DNA of 6,741 nucleotides from an uncultured Lachnospiraceae bacterium (GCA_902783095.1 CACZPX010000081.1:1-6741); one strand, 5' to 3'. Counted from the stretch's first letter, positions 1 through 4,789 are shown. Numbers and translations are program-made. Notes: generated by a model not told the origin, from the sequence alone.

Positions 1-415
1 GGTCCGGCACCAGGCCGGTGGTCTTTTTCACGTGGTCCGCCAGGCCGTCCGCCACCAGCTTCTCGATCATCGGCGCGGTGCGGCGGCACTGCCACACGAT
101 GGCGTTGTACACCGGCCGGCCGGTGTTCTTATCCCACACCACCGTGGTCTCGCGCTGGTTGGTGATGCCGATCGCCGCGACCTCCGTATCCCTTGCGCCG
201 ATGCGGGTGACGGCCTCCATCATCACGCCCAGCTGGGAACTCCAGATCTCCATGGCGTCGTGCTCCACCCAGCCCGGCTGGGGGTAGATCTGCGTAAACT
301 CCTTCTGGACCACGCTGGCCATGCGGCCTTCGTGATCAAACAGGATGCAGCGGGAACTGGTGGTCCCCTGGTCTAAGGCCAGCACGTATTTCTTTTCGGT
401 ATGATCGTTCTGCAT
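1..415 (-). CDS. glpK: Glycerol kinase, N-terminal part (runs off the window)
   Basis: Glycerol kinase phosphorylates glycerol with ATP to sn-glycerol 3-phosphate in the cytoplasm, the entry step of glycerol use. Read on the minus strand from the ATG at 413-415, 138 codons are present and the frame is open to the window edge. The FGGY-kinase start is plain: the phosphate-binding DQGTTSSR motif lies at residues 15-22 with the family's early aspartate at 15, GWVEHDAMEIW at about 48-58, NQRETTVVWD at 86-95 (the Arg-Glu pair of the glycerol site) and IVWQCRRT at 106-113. Family members are about 500 residues, so roughly the last 360 lie beyond base 1. An AAAGGAG ribosome binding site (423-429) sits 7 bases before the ATG. 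It lies 27 bases after the stop of the upstream flavoprotein gene with no terminator between, so the two are probably co-transcribed. Identity is secure; only the length is unknown. Confidence 0.97.
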   Translation of the reverse strand, partial: MQNDHTEKKYVLALDQGTTSSRCILFDHEGRMASVVQKEFTQIYPQPGWVEHDAMEIWSSQLGVMMEAVTRIGARDTEVAAIGITNQRETTVVWDKNTGRPVYNAIVWQCRRTAPMIEKLVADGLADHVKKTTGLVPD

Positions 416-442
416 GATGAAACTCCTTTTTGGGGCGTCTTC

Positions 443-1819
443 TCAAAGCGCCAGCGTATCCACGATATCCCGCGCCACGTGCACGCCGCTGGCGGACGCG
501 TGGGACAGCGAGTGGGTGATGCCGGAACCGTCGCCGATCACGTACAGGCCGGGGTAGCAGGTCTGCAGGCGCTCGTCCACGGCTACTTCCATGTTGTAGA
601 ATTTCACTTCCACGCCGTACAGCAGCGTATCGTCCGCCGCCGTGCCGGGCGCGATCTTGTCCAGCGCGTAGATCATCTCTATGATGCCGTCCAAAATGCG
701 CTTGGGCAGCACCAGGCTCAGATCTCCGGGGCTGGCGCTCAGGGTGGGAACGGTAAAGGACTCCGCAATGCGCGAGGGCGTGGAGCGCTGGCCGCGGATC
801 AGGTCGCCGAAGCGCTGCACCAGCACGCCGCCGCCCAGCATGTTGGACAGCCGGGCGATGCTCTCGCCGTAGCCGTTGGAATCCTTGAACGGCTCGGAAA
901 AGTGCTTGGCCACCAGCAGGGCAAAATTGGTGTTGCCGGTCTGTTTGGCCGGGTCCTCGTAGCTGTGGCCGTTAACGGTCACGATGCCGTTGGTGTTCTC
1001 CGCCACCACGGCGCCCTTCGGGTTCATACAGAAGGTGCGCACCAGGTCCTCATATTTCTGCGTGCGGTAGACGATCTTGCTCTCGTACAGCTCGTCCGTC
1101 AGATGGGCAAATACCTCCGCCGGCAGCTCCACGCGCACGCCCAGGTCCACGCGGTTGCTCTGCGTGGGGATGGACAGGGTCTTGCAGGTCTGCTCCATCC
1201 ATTTGCTGCCGGAGCGGCCCACGGAGATGATGCAGCGGCGGCCGGTGTAGGCGGCGTTTGCAGTGGAAACGGAAAAACCTTCGTCGGTCACCTCCACGTT
1301 TTCCACCGGCGTGTCAAAGAAGAAGTCCACCTTGTCCTTTAAGTGGTCGTACAGGTTGCCCAGCACCACGTAGTTGATGTCCGTGCCCAGGTGCCGCACG
1401 GAGGCGTCCAGCAGGTGCAGGTTGTTCTGCACGCAGATGGTCTTGAATTTTGTGCCCGCGGTGGAGTAGAGCTTTGTGCCCTCGCCGCCGTAGGACAGGT
1501 TGATATTGTCCACGTAGTGCATCAGTTCCAGCGCCCGCTGTTTGCCGATGTACTTGTACAGCGTGCCGCCAAAGTCGTTGGTGATGTTGTACTTGCCGTC
1601 GGAAAATGCGCCCGCGCCGCCAAAGCCGCTCATAATGGAGCAGCTCGTGCAGTGCACGCAGCTTTTGACCCTGACCCCGTCTATGGGGCAGCGGCGGTTT
1701 GCCAGCGGATGGCCGGCCTCGAACACGGCCACCTTTAACTTCGGGGCCTTCTCGGTCAGTTCATAGGCGGAAAAGATGCCGCCGGGCCCTGCGCCGATGA
1801 TGATCACGTCATATTGCAT
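443..1819 (-). CDS. NAD(P)/FAD-dependent oxidoreductase, COG2509 type
   Basis: This is a 458-residue flavoprotein. The N-terminus has a Rossmann dinucleotide-binding motif, VIIIGAGPGG, with GxGxxG at residues 9-14, followed by an acidic residue at the end of the second strand (E34 in VFEAG) for the ADP ribose. The C-terminus has the second FAD-contact motif, YVIGDGSGITHS, at about 426-437. Between these lies a cysteine-rich segment (C44, C54, C57, C60) followed by a Gly-rich stretch, SGFGGAGAFSDGK. That pattern matches the uncharacterised FAD-dependent dehydrogenases grouped as COG2509; the reaction and electron partner are not known to me. The cysteines could be redox-active or bind metal, which is inference. 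The ATG follows an AGAGGA-like site. The gene precedes glpK by 27 bases on the same strand, suggesting an operon and perhaps a role in glycerol or redox metabolism. Length and both FAD motifs look intact. Alternative names such as geranylgeranyl-reductase-like or 'HI0933-like' flavoprotein are less fitting. Confidence 0.9.
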   Translation of the reverse strand: MQYDVIIIGAGPGGIFSAYELTEKAPKLKVAVFEAGHPLANRRCPIDGVRVKSCVHCTSCSIMSGFGGAGAFSDGKYNITNDFGGTLYKYIGKQRALELMHYVDNINLSYGGEGTKLYSTAGTKFKTICVQNNLHLLDASVRHLGTDINYVVLGNLYDHLKDKVDFFFDTPVENVEVTDEGFSVSTANAAYTGRRCIISVGRSGSKWMEQTCKTLSIPTQSNRVDLGVRVELPAEVFAHLTDELYESKIVYRTQKYEDLVRTFCMNPKGAVVAENTNGIVTVNGHSYEDPAKQTGNTNFALLVAKHFSEPFKDSNGYGESIARLSNMLGGGVLVQRFGDLIRGQRSTPSRIAESFTVPTLSASPGDLSLVLPKRILDGIIEMIYALDKIAPGTAADDTLLYGVEVKFYNMEVAVDERLQTCYPGLYVIGDGSGITHSLSHASASGVHVARDIVDTLAL

Positions 1820-1852
1820 AGGATGTCCTCTTTCATTTAATTAGGTAACTTT

Positions 1853-1861
1853 ATCATAGCA
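1853..1861 (-). promoter_or_regulatory. Extended -10 promoter for the oxidoreductase-glpK operon
   Basis: On the minus strand the sequence TGCTATGAT gives a TATGAT -10 hexamer (1853-1858; 5 of 6 to consensus) preceded by the TGn extension (1859-1861). No good -35 is seen at 17 bases; CTGCAA is a poor one, as expected for an extended -10 promoter. Transcription would begin near 1846, about 27 bases before the ATG at 1819. Confidence 0.5.
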
Positions 1862-1962
1862 GATTTGCGGGGAGATTGCAGTAAAAAGTGTAAGAAGGAG
1901 CGGGTGGAGGTTTGGCGCTGATTTGGTGTGCGGCGAGCAGCCCGTTATCGCTCGTTTGCCGG

Positions 1963-1991
1963 ACAAAACCAAAACGGAATCCGTGGTTTGT
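1963..1991. repeat. Imperfect dyad just upstream of the xre promoter
   Basis: ACGGA-A-TCCGT (1974-1984) is a perfect 11-base dyad. It is flanked by outer arms ACAAAACC (1963-1970) and GGTTTGT (1985-1991), which also pair apart from one extra A and an AAA bulge. It ends 7 bases before the TTGACA -35 at 1999. No T-run follows on either strand, so it is not an intrinsic terminator. A regulator-binding site is the likeliest reading; the scar of an integration event is possible. Confidence 0.4.
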
Positions 1992-1998
1992 TAACCCC

Positions 1999-2028
1999 TT
2001 GACAGTCTGACAGGGCAGGAACGATAAT
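1999..2028 (+). promoter_or_regulatory. Candidate sigma-A promoter for xre-immA
   Basis: TTGACA (1999-2004), an 18-base spacer and GATAAT (2023-2028; 5 of 6) make a strong vegetative promoter reading toward xre, with a start near 2035 and a leader of about 155 bases. The -35 lies within a direct repeat, TGACAG-TC-TGACAG (2000-2013), a possible repressor contact. Confidence 0.55.
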
Positions 2029-2051
2029 AGGAATGGGTGAAAAAGTGATAA

Positions 2052-2081
2052 TTGAAAAAGGAGAAAAACAGGATATATAGT
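2052..2081 (+). promoter_or_regulatory. Second candidate promoter for xre-immA
   Basis: TTGAAA (2052-2057), an 18-base spacer and TATAGT (2076-2081; 5 of 6) lie in AT-rich sequence. A start near 2088 would give a leader of about 100 bases. It may be an alternative to the promoter at 1999-2028 or act with it; the sequence alone cannot decide. Confidence 0.4.
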
Positions 2082-2143
2082 GTAAAGAATCAAAGCATAG
2101 GCACAAAATGCACAAGAGACCTGGCAAATGATAATATCAAGTT

Positions 2144-2158
2144 ATATTTCTGTACAGA
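2144..2158. promoter_or_regulatory. Candidate operator in the xre leader (ATATTTCTGTACAGA)
   Basis: The last ten bases, TCTGTACAGA (2149-2158), are a perfect palindrome. The first twelve, ATATTTCTGTAC (2144-2155), recur exactly at 3215-3226 in the gap before the DUF4417 gene. The site lies between the candidate promoters and the xre start, where a bound repressor would block its own transcription. Autoregulation by the XRE protein is inferred. Confidence 0.45.
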
Positions 2159-2172
2159 CGGAGATAACCGAT

Positions 2173-2180
2173 AAGGAGGA
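2173..2180 (+). promoter_or_regulatory. Ribosome binding site that sets the xre start
   Basis: AAGGAGGA ends 10 bases before the ATG at 2191. The in-frame ATG further upstream at 2128 has no such site and would add 21 residues that do not look like the start of an HTH protein, so 2191 is preferred. Confidence 0.8.
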
Positions 2181-2190
2181 CGTACCAAAA

Positions 2191-2505
2191 ATGGGAAAAG
2201 AGTTCGGTGACCGCCTGGCGGAGTTGCTGAAGAGCAAAGGCATTACGCAGAAGAAACTGGCAGAAAAGGCAGGTGTTACGGAAGCCGCCATGTCCCACTA
2301 CATCAAGGGGGACAGAGTCCCGCGGACGGCCGTACTTGCGCGAATCGCGGAGAACCTGGAGACCACGTCGGAATACCTGATGAACGGAACTACGGATGGG
2401 GCAGAAGATGTCGGGCAAGTCGTACGATTAATAGCCAGAAATGCTGCATACATGAGCAAAGAGGATAAAATGAAAATCATCGGTATCCTGATGGGAGAGG
2501 AATAA
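2191..2505 (+). CDS. XRE/Cro-CI-family helix-turn-helix repressor (ImmR-like)
   Basis: This 104-residue DNA-binding protein has a single HTH_3 domain at about residues 5-62. The positioning helix is around 19-28 (TQKKLAEKAG) and the recognition helix around 31-40 (EAAMSHYIKG), followed by the usual KGDRVPRTAVLARIAENLETTSEYLMNG scaffold in which a canonical CI-type repressor packs its helices. The remaining 40 residues form a short C-terminal tail (QVVRLIARNAAYMSKED...) that probably mediates dimerisation or is the target of cleavage. Its stop TAA overlaps the ATG of the ImmA/IrrE-family protease by one base, so the two are translationally coupled. In ICEBs1 and many Firmicutes prophages such a repressor (ImmR) is cleaved by its partner protease (ImmA) to induce the element. 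By analogy this protein probably represses itself and neighbouring accessory genes, perhaps through the ATATTTCTGTAC sites. The family assignment is firm; its targets are inferred. Confidence 0.92.
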   Translation: MGKEFGDRLAELLKSKGITQKKLAEKAGVTEAAMSHYIKGDRVPRTAVLARIAENLETTSEYLMNGTTDGAEDVGQVVRLIARNAAYMSKEDKMKIIGILMGEE

Positions 2506-3095
2506 TGCGAAAGGGTTACAGGCTGACGGACGAGCAGTATGAAGAGATCAAACAGGAAGGGATCGATCTGTTTGTGAGATATGACATACGCCGAATTCCG
2601 ATCAGCGGATTTGTGCTTGCGGAAAAGATGGGGATAAGAGTTGTTCCCTATTCCGCATTATCCGATTATGAGAAAGCAGCCGCAAAAGCAGCCAGTACGG
2701 ACGGCTTTTATTTAAGTGACTGGAGAAACGGCGACCGTATCTTCTATGATGATGAGGACAGTAAGGCCCGCCAGAACAAGACGGTCATGCATGAGATCGG
2801 GCACCTTGTGCTGGGGCATACGGAAGGAATGGATCCGGAGGAGGCAGAAGCAGAGGCCGCGTTTTTTGCAAAGTATGCTCTTGCCCCGCCGCCGCTGGTG
2901 CATGAGATCCAGCCGCCGGATTGTCAGGATATCCAGAGCGTCTTTGGGCTCAGTGCTGAAGCGGCACTGTATGCATGGGAGTATTATCAGAAGTGGCGGA
3001 AGCAGTACCATTGGGAGGGAGACTATTATCCCTATGAACGGCAGTTGCTGCGGAAGTTTGGAAATTATTTAGAGGAGGTGACAGCAATGATGTAG
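2505..3095 (+). CDS. ImmA/IrrE-family zinc metallopeptidase
   Basis: This 196-residue cytoplasmic protease belongs to the family that cleaves XRE-type repressors (ImmA of ICEBs1, IrrE/PprI of Deinococcus). The zinc site is visible: HEIGH at residues 96-100 supplies two histidines and the catalytic glutamate E97, with a further His at 105 (LVLGH). The downstream helix EAEAAFFAKYALAP (115-128) matches the family's E-A-N-x-F-A-x-x-L-L-x-P signature, so E117 is the likely third ligand; the usual Asn is Ala here. An N-terminal helical part precedes a GIRVVPYS strand at about 43-50, as in relatives, and length is normal. Translation starts at the ATG that overlaps the xre stop by one base, with GGGAGAGG (2493-2500) as ribosome binding site. 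It probably inactivates the upstream repressor under an unknown signal, as in ICEBs1. The pairing is well founded; the signal and the direct substrate are inferred. Confidence 0.93.
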   Translation: MRKGYRLTDEQYEEIKQEGIDLFVRYDIRRIPISGFVLAEKMGIRVVPYSALSDYEKAAAKAASTDGFYLSDWRNGDRIFYDDEDSKARQNKTVMHEIGHLVLGHTEGMDPEEAEAEAAFFAKYALAPPPLVHEIQPPDCQDIQSVFGLSAEAALYAWEYYQKWRKQYHWEGDYYPYERQLLRKFGNYLEEVTAMM

Positions 3096-3120
3096 AGAGG
3101 AATACGATAGATCCTTGAAA

Positions 3121-3200
3121 ACAAAAAGCACACAGATAACCTCTTGGCAGAGTTGCTGTGTGCCTCCCGCAGAAATATGTTGAAATATTCCTGAGTCGCA
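3121..3200 (-). ncRNA. Candidate small RNA of about 80 nt, opposite the immA-DUF4417 gap
   Basis: A minus-strand promoter (TTGACA, 17 bases, CAGAAT with TGn extension; 3207-3235) would start transcription near 3200, and the minus-strand terminator hairpin with its T-run (3128-3163) would end it near 3121. No open frame with a plausible ribosome binding site lies in the stretch; the minus-strand frames crossing it run straight through the terminator and look like chance. The RNA would be complementary to the immA 3' end region or the DUF4417 leader, and its promoter spacer carries the motif shared with the xre leader. It could therefore be an antisense regulator under XRE control. Promoter and terminator are seen in sequence; the RNA and its role are inferred. 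No known RNA family is recognised. Confidence 0.4.
3128..3163 (-). terminator. Intrinsic terminator reading on the minus strand
   Basis: GCACACAG (3128-3135) pairs perfectly with CTGTGTGC (3156-3163). An inner stem AAC(C)TC/GAGTT (3138-3143 with 3150-3154) closes a TTGGCA loop (3144-3149). On the minus strand the hairpin is followed directly by TTTTTGTTTTC; on the plus strand it is followed by CTCCCGC, with no T-run. It therefore fits termination of minus-strand transcription, although the flanking genes are on the plus strand. It may still fold in the plus-strand mRNA after immA. Confidence 0.6.
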
Positions 3201-3222
3201 TCAAATATTCTGGCATATTTCT
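3171..3222. repeat. Inverted repeat AGAAATATG...CATATTTCT
   Basis: AGAAATATG (3171-3179) and CATATTTCT (3214-3222) are perfect 9-base inverted copies 34 bases apart. Between them two AAATATTC copies (3183-3190 and 3203-3210) lie as a direct repeat. The paired arms could be two half-sites for a dimeric regulator or a long weak hairpin. The AT-rich sequence makes part of this expected by chance. Confidence 0.4.
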
Positions 3223-3235
3223 GTACTTCTGTCAA
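3207..3235 (-). promoter_or_regulatory. Minus-strand promoter for the candidate small RNA
   Basis: On the minus strand a perfect TTGACA -35 (3230-3235) is separated by exactly 17 bases from CAGAAT (3207-3212; 4 of 6), which has a TGC extension. The spacer is GAAGTACAGAAATATGC and contains the inverse of the ATATTTCTGTAC motif, so a protein bound there would block this promoter. Confidence 0.5.
3215..3226. promoter_or_regulatory. Candidate operator copy, ATATTTCTGTAC
   Basis: This exact 12-base copy of the xre-leader motif (2144-2155) lies in the spacer of the minus-strand promoter, about 80 bases before the DUF4417 start. Unlike the xre copy it lacks the completing AGA (here TTC), so the palindrome is only half present. 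Confidence 0.4.
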
Positions 3236-3271
3236 CCAAACCGGACATAATTTCCGCCCGTTCGGGTAGGC

Positions 3272-3289
3272 TTGCTGCGGGCACAGCAA
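3272..3289 (+). other. Small hairpin next to the DUF4417 ribosome binding site
   Basis: TTGCTG (3272-3277) and CAGCAA (3284-3289) form a 6-bp stem with a 6-base loop. Its right arm runs into the AAAAGGA site (3288-3294) used by the DUF4417 gene. In mRNA it could modestly limit ribosome access; a regulatory role is speculative. Confidence 0.3.
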
Positions 3290-3297
3290 AAGGATAG

Positions 3298-3308
3298 ACA
3301 GAAATATG
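3298..3308. promoter_or_regulatory. Inverted operator-like copy over the DUF4417 start codon
   Basis: ACAGAAATATG (3298-3308) is the exact inverse of CATATTTCTGT at 3214-3224. Its last three bases are the ATG of the DUF4417 gene. A repressor bound here would lie just downstream of any promoter for that operon. Inferred from sequence repetition only. Confidence 0.35.
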
Positions 3309-4013
3309 ATTAAAAAGCAAACCTCGAGAAAGGGGTGCCGGGATATTTGGAATGCCTTTATGTGTGAAGGCGCAACATTCAGTACAAATGATATTCCGAA
3401 TTGCCCGACAACAGCATCGGCCCCCCCGAGAGAGATCATTACCTGGGAAGAGGCGAAGCATTTATTCAGAAATGCACAGCGGAGGAAGGATGAACAGTTT
3501 TACCGCCCCGCTTTTGTCTGCTGGTACATCGATGATTATAAATTTGACGGACCACGCGGGATCTGGCGTAATAGCAATTATGTCCTAAAGGTATTACGCC
3601 ACTTTGCCGGTGCGATCACACCCGATTTTTCAACATATCAGGATTTCCCGGAGCCGCTTAAGATCTATAATACCTATCGGATGCGGGCATTTGGATACTG
3701 GTTGGGGAAGAACGGAATACCAGTTATCAATAACTGCCGTTGGGGGACAAAGGAGTCGTGGAAGTACTGTTGGGATGGAATCCCTCAAGACAGTATGGTA
3801 TGTATTGGGACAGTTGGTGGTAGTCCAAGAAAAAAATGTGACCGAAAACGTTTTGAGGAGGGGCTGGACGAACTGATTCGCGTTTGTCATCCACGCAGCA
3901 TTCTGATTTATGGGTCAGCCAATTATCCTTGTTTTGCTTCCTTAAAAAAGAAGGGGATTCGTGTGATTGCTTATCCAAGCAGCACAGCGTTAGCCTTCGA
4001 GAAGAGGAGGTAG
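3306..4013 (+). CDS. DUF4417 domain protein
   Basis: This 235-residue protein is recognised as a DUF4417 family member by its pattern: an N-terminal cysteine-bearing segment (C11, C20, C33), ITPDFSTYQDFP at about 104-115, a YNTYRMRAFGYWLGKNGIPV block at 121-140 followed by INNCRWG, IGTVGGSPRK at about 167-176 and a final strand/turn LIYGS around 200-204. The family is found mainly in phages, plasmids and other mobile elements, and its biochemical function is unknown to me. No signal peptide or membrane segment is seen. The start has an AAAAGGA site (3288-3294) 11 bases upstream, weaker than its neighbours'. The stop lies 6 bases before the next gene, whose ribosome binding site is inside the last codons here, so the two are surely co-transcribed. 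The GC content is lower than in the flanking chromosomal genes. A link to toxin action or element control is inference from position. Confidence 0.85.
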   Translation: MIKKQTSRKGCRDIWNAFMCEGATFSTNDIPNCPTTASAPPREIITWEEAKHLFRNAQRRKDEQFYRPAFVCWYIDDYKFDGPRGIWRNSNYVLKVLRHFAGAITPDFSTYQDFPEPLKIYNTYRMRAFGYWLGKNGIPVINNCRWGTKESWKYCWDGIPQDSMVCIGTVGGSPRKKCDRKRFEEGLDELIRVCHPRSILIYGSANYPCFASLKKKGIRVIAYPSSTALAFEKRR

Positions 4014-4019
4014 AATCAG

Positions 4020-4367
4020 ATGAGCAAGCCGTTGAGCTATAAATATACCGGAACTAAGGGCCATATAGCAGACGTGGCTGAAACGCTTCCCAAAAAGGGG
4101 AAAAGCCTGCTCAAGAATGGGTGGGAAGATATCTCACGTCCAGAGCAGGCTGCCCTCGGTCACTACACTTACCGTGAGAAGTCGACAGGATTGAGGGTCC
4201 GTTTTGATGAGGCAAAACCAGAGAAGGGCGGATTTTCGGGGAAAGATCATTATCATATTCTAAACCCGGATGCGCATAATTCCAGAGATATGTACCTGGA
4301 CCGATTTGGCAACCCGGTTAAAAAGAACAGTAAAGCGTCGCATATTATTCCGAGGGAGGATTATTGA
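4020..4367 (+). CDS. Stand-alone protein resembling a polymorphic-toxin C-terminal domain
   Basis: This 115-residue basic, soluble protein has no signal peptide or membrane segment. Its layout resembles the C-terminal effector domains of RHS/LXG-type polymorphic toxins: a TGTKGHIADVAETLP opening (10-24), GWEDIS at 34-39, KSTGLRVRFDEAKP at 54-67, a KDHYH motif at 75-79 followed by NP (82-83), LDRFGNPV at 93-100 and a closing SHI at 107-109. The conserved His, Asp and Lys residues suggest an RNase or related hydrolase, but I cannot assign the Pfam toxin family with certainty. The long N-terminal delivery part is absent. Yet the gene has its own strong site (GAGGAGG, 4004-4010) 9 bases before the ATG, so it is not simply a torn-off fragment. 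A protein with immunity-like traits starts 1 base after its stop. It might be an intracellular toxin of an addiction module, a recombination cassette for a larger toxin, or a remnant. The toxin-like resemblance is recalled, not searched. Confidence 0.6.
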   Translation: MSKPLSYKYTGTKGHIADVAETLPKKGKSLLKNGWEDISRPEQAALGHYTYREKSTGLRVRFDEAKPEKGGFSGKDHYHILNPDAHNSRDMYLDRFGNPVKKNSKASHIIPREDY

Positions 4368-4368
4368 C

Positions 4369-4710
4369 ATGACAAGAACAGAGTTTGTTTCAGCATTTAA
4401 TCTGCATGACAGTTTAATTGAGAATGTGAAGATAACCGGAGCAGGAACAACCATAGAGATGGAGATAGACTATGCGTTCTGGATGCAGGATAACTACAGA
4501 GAGGGAGATCCGGAAACCGGATTGATAACGGTTATATTTAAAAATGTATCGCGATATACAATGCCATCAGATATCGATTGGGGAGAGACGAGCATTCTTG
4601 AAATGAAGGAGGAAGATAAATCTATCCTGTTTTTAGTCATTAATGATATAACCGATGCCTCTCTGAAAGTATTAATTGAAACGGATGAGATAGACGTAAA
4701 AACCTATTGA
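4369..4710 (+). CDS. Probable immunity protein for the upstream toxin-like protein
   Basis: This 113-residue, strongly acidic, soluble protein looks rich in beta strands. It has an N-terminal LHDSLI motif (12-17), seen in several small beta-rich immunity and related families. Next comes an IEMEIDYAFWMQ strand (29-40), EGDPETGLITVIFKNV (45-60) and a final VLIETDEIDVKTY (101-113). Acidic charge next to a basic toxin-like partner is typical of immunity proteins. The ATG at 4369, one base after the stop of the toxin-like gene, has GGGAGGA (4354-4360) 8 bases upstream; the earlier in-frame ATG at 4270 lies inside the toxin-like gene and lacks a site. The order (toxin then immunity, tightly coupled) is that of polymorphic-toxin loci. 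I recognise no specific family with certainty; a DUF2004- or Imm50-like fold is a guess. GC is low, matching the accessory block. Function is inferred mainly from context. Confidence 0.55.
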   Translation: MTRTEFVSAFNLHDSLIENVKITGAGTTIEMEIDYAFWMQDNYREGDPETGLITVIFKNVSRYTMPSDIDWGETSILEMKEEDKSILFLVINDITDASLKVLIETDEIDVKTY

Positions 4711-4735
4711 GAAGAGGTCCGTTTTCCCGTATGAA

Positions 4736-4770
4736 CCGCAAAACACGGCGCGGGCCCTTCGGCCCGCGCC
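4736..4770 (-). terminator. Intrinsic terminator of the flotillin gene
   Basis: GGCGCGGGCC (4747-4756) and GGCCCGCGCC (4761-4770) form a perfect 10-bp stem closed by a CTTC loop. On the minus strand the stem is followed by GTGTTTTGCGG, a short T-rich tract, 20 bases after the flotillin stop. On the plus strand no T-run follows, so transcripts leaving the immunity gene may not be stopped efficiently here, although the stem is very stable. Confidence 0.8.
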
Positions 4771-4789
4771 GCCCCGTCTGCCTTGGGGA

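Larger units (their letters stand above)
1820..2190. other. Divergent intergenic region between the chromosomal operon and the accessory block
   Basis: No convincing gene is seen here. Short open frames on both strands (for example minus 1854-2093) lack recognisable content and good start signals. From left to right it holds the minus-strand promoter of the oxidoreductase operon, an imperfect dyad at 1963-1991, two candidate plus-strand promoters, a TCTGTACAGA palindrome and the xre ribosome binding site. Base composition changes inside it: the part left of about 1960 is mixed, and the part right of about 2030 is clearly AT-rich. The left edge of the accessory block therefore probably falls here. 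Confidence 0.6.

Noticed and set aside
1051..1060. CATATTTCTG copy of the operator-like motif
   Set aside because: It lies inside the oxidoreductase coding sequence, encoding ordinary residues; treated as chance and used as a caution about the motif.
401..1738. Long plus-strand open frames opposite the oxidoreductase gene (401-1342, 1343-1738)
   Set aside because: They are antisense shadows of a GC-rich gene whose minus-strand product has clear FAD-binding motifs; the plus-strand translations are His/Ala/Val-rich with no recognisable domain.
2128..2190. Upstream ATG for the xre gene
   Set aside because: No ribosome binding site, and the extra 21 residues are unlike HTH protein starts; AAGGAGGA before 2191 decides the start.
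3065..3461. Minus-strand open frames across the immA-DUF4417 gap
   Set aside because: They overlap the well-supported DUF4417 start, run through the minus-strand terminator and have no recognisable content or ribosome binding site.
4270..4368. Upstream ATG for the immunity-like gene
   Set aside because: It lies inside the toxin-like gene and lacks a ribosome binding site; the ATG at 4369 has GGGAGGA at good spacing.
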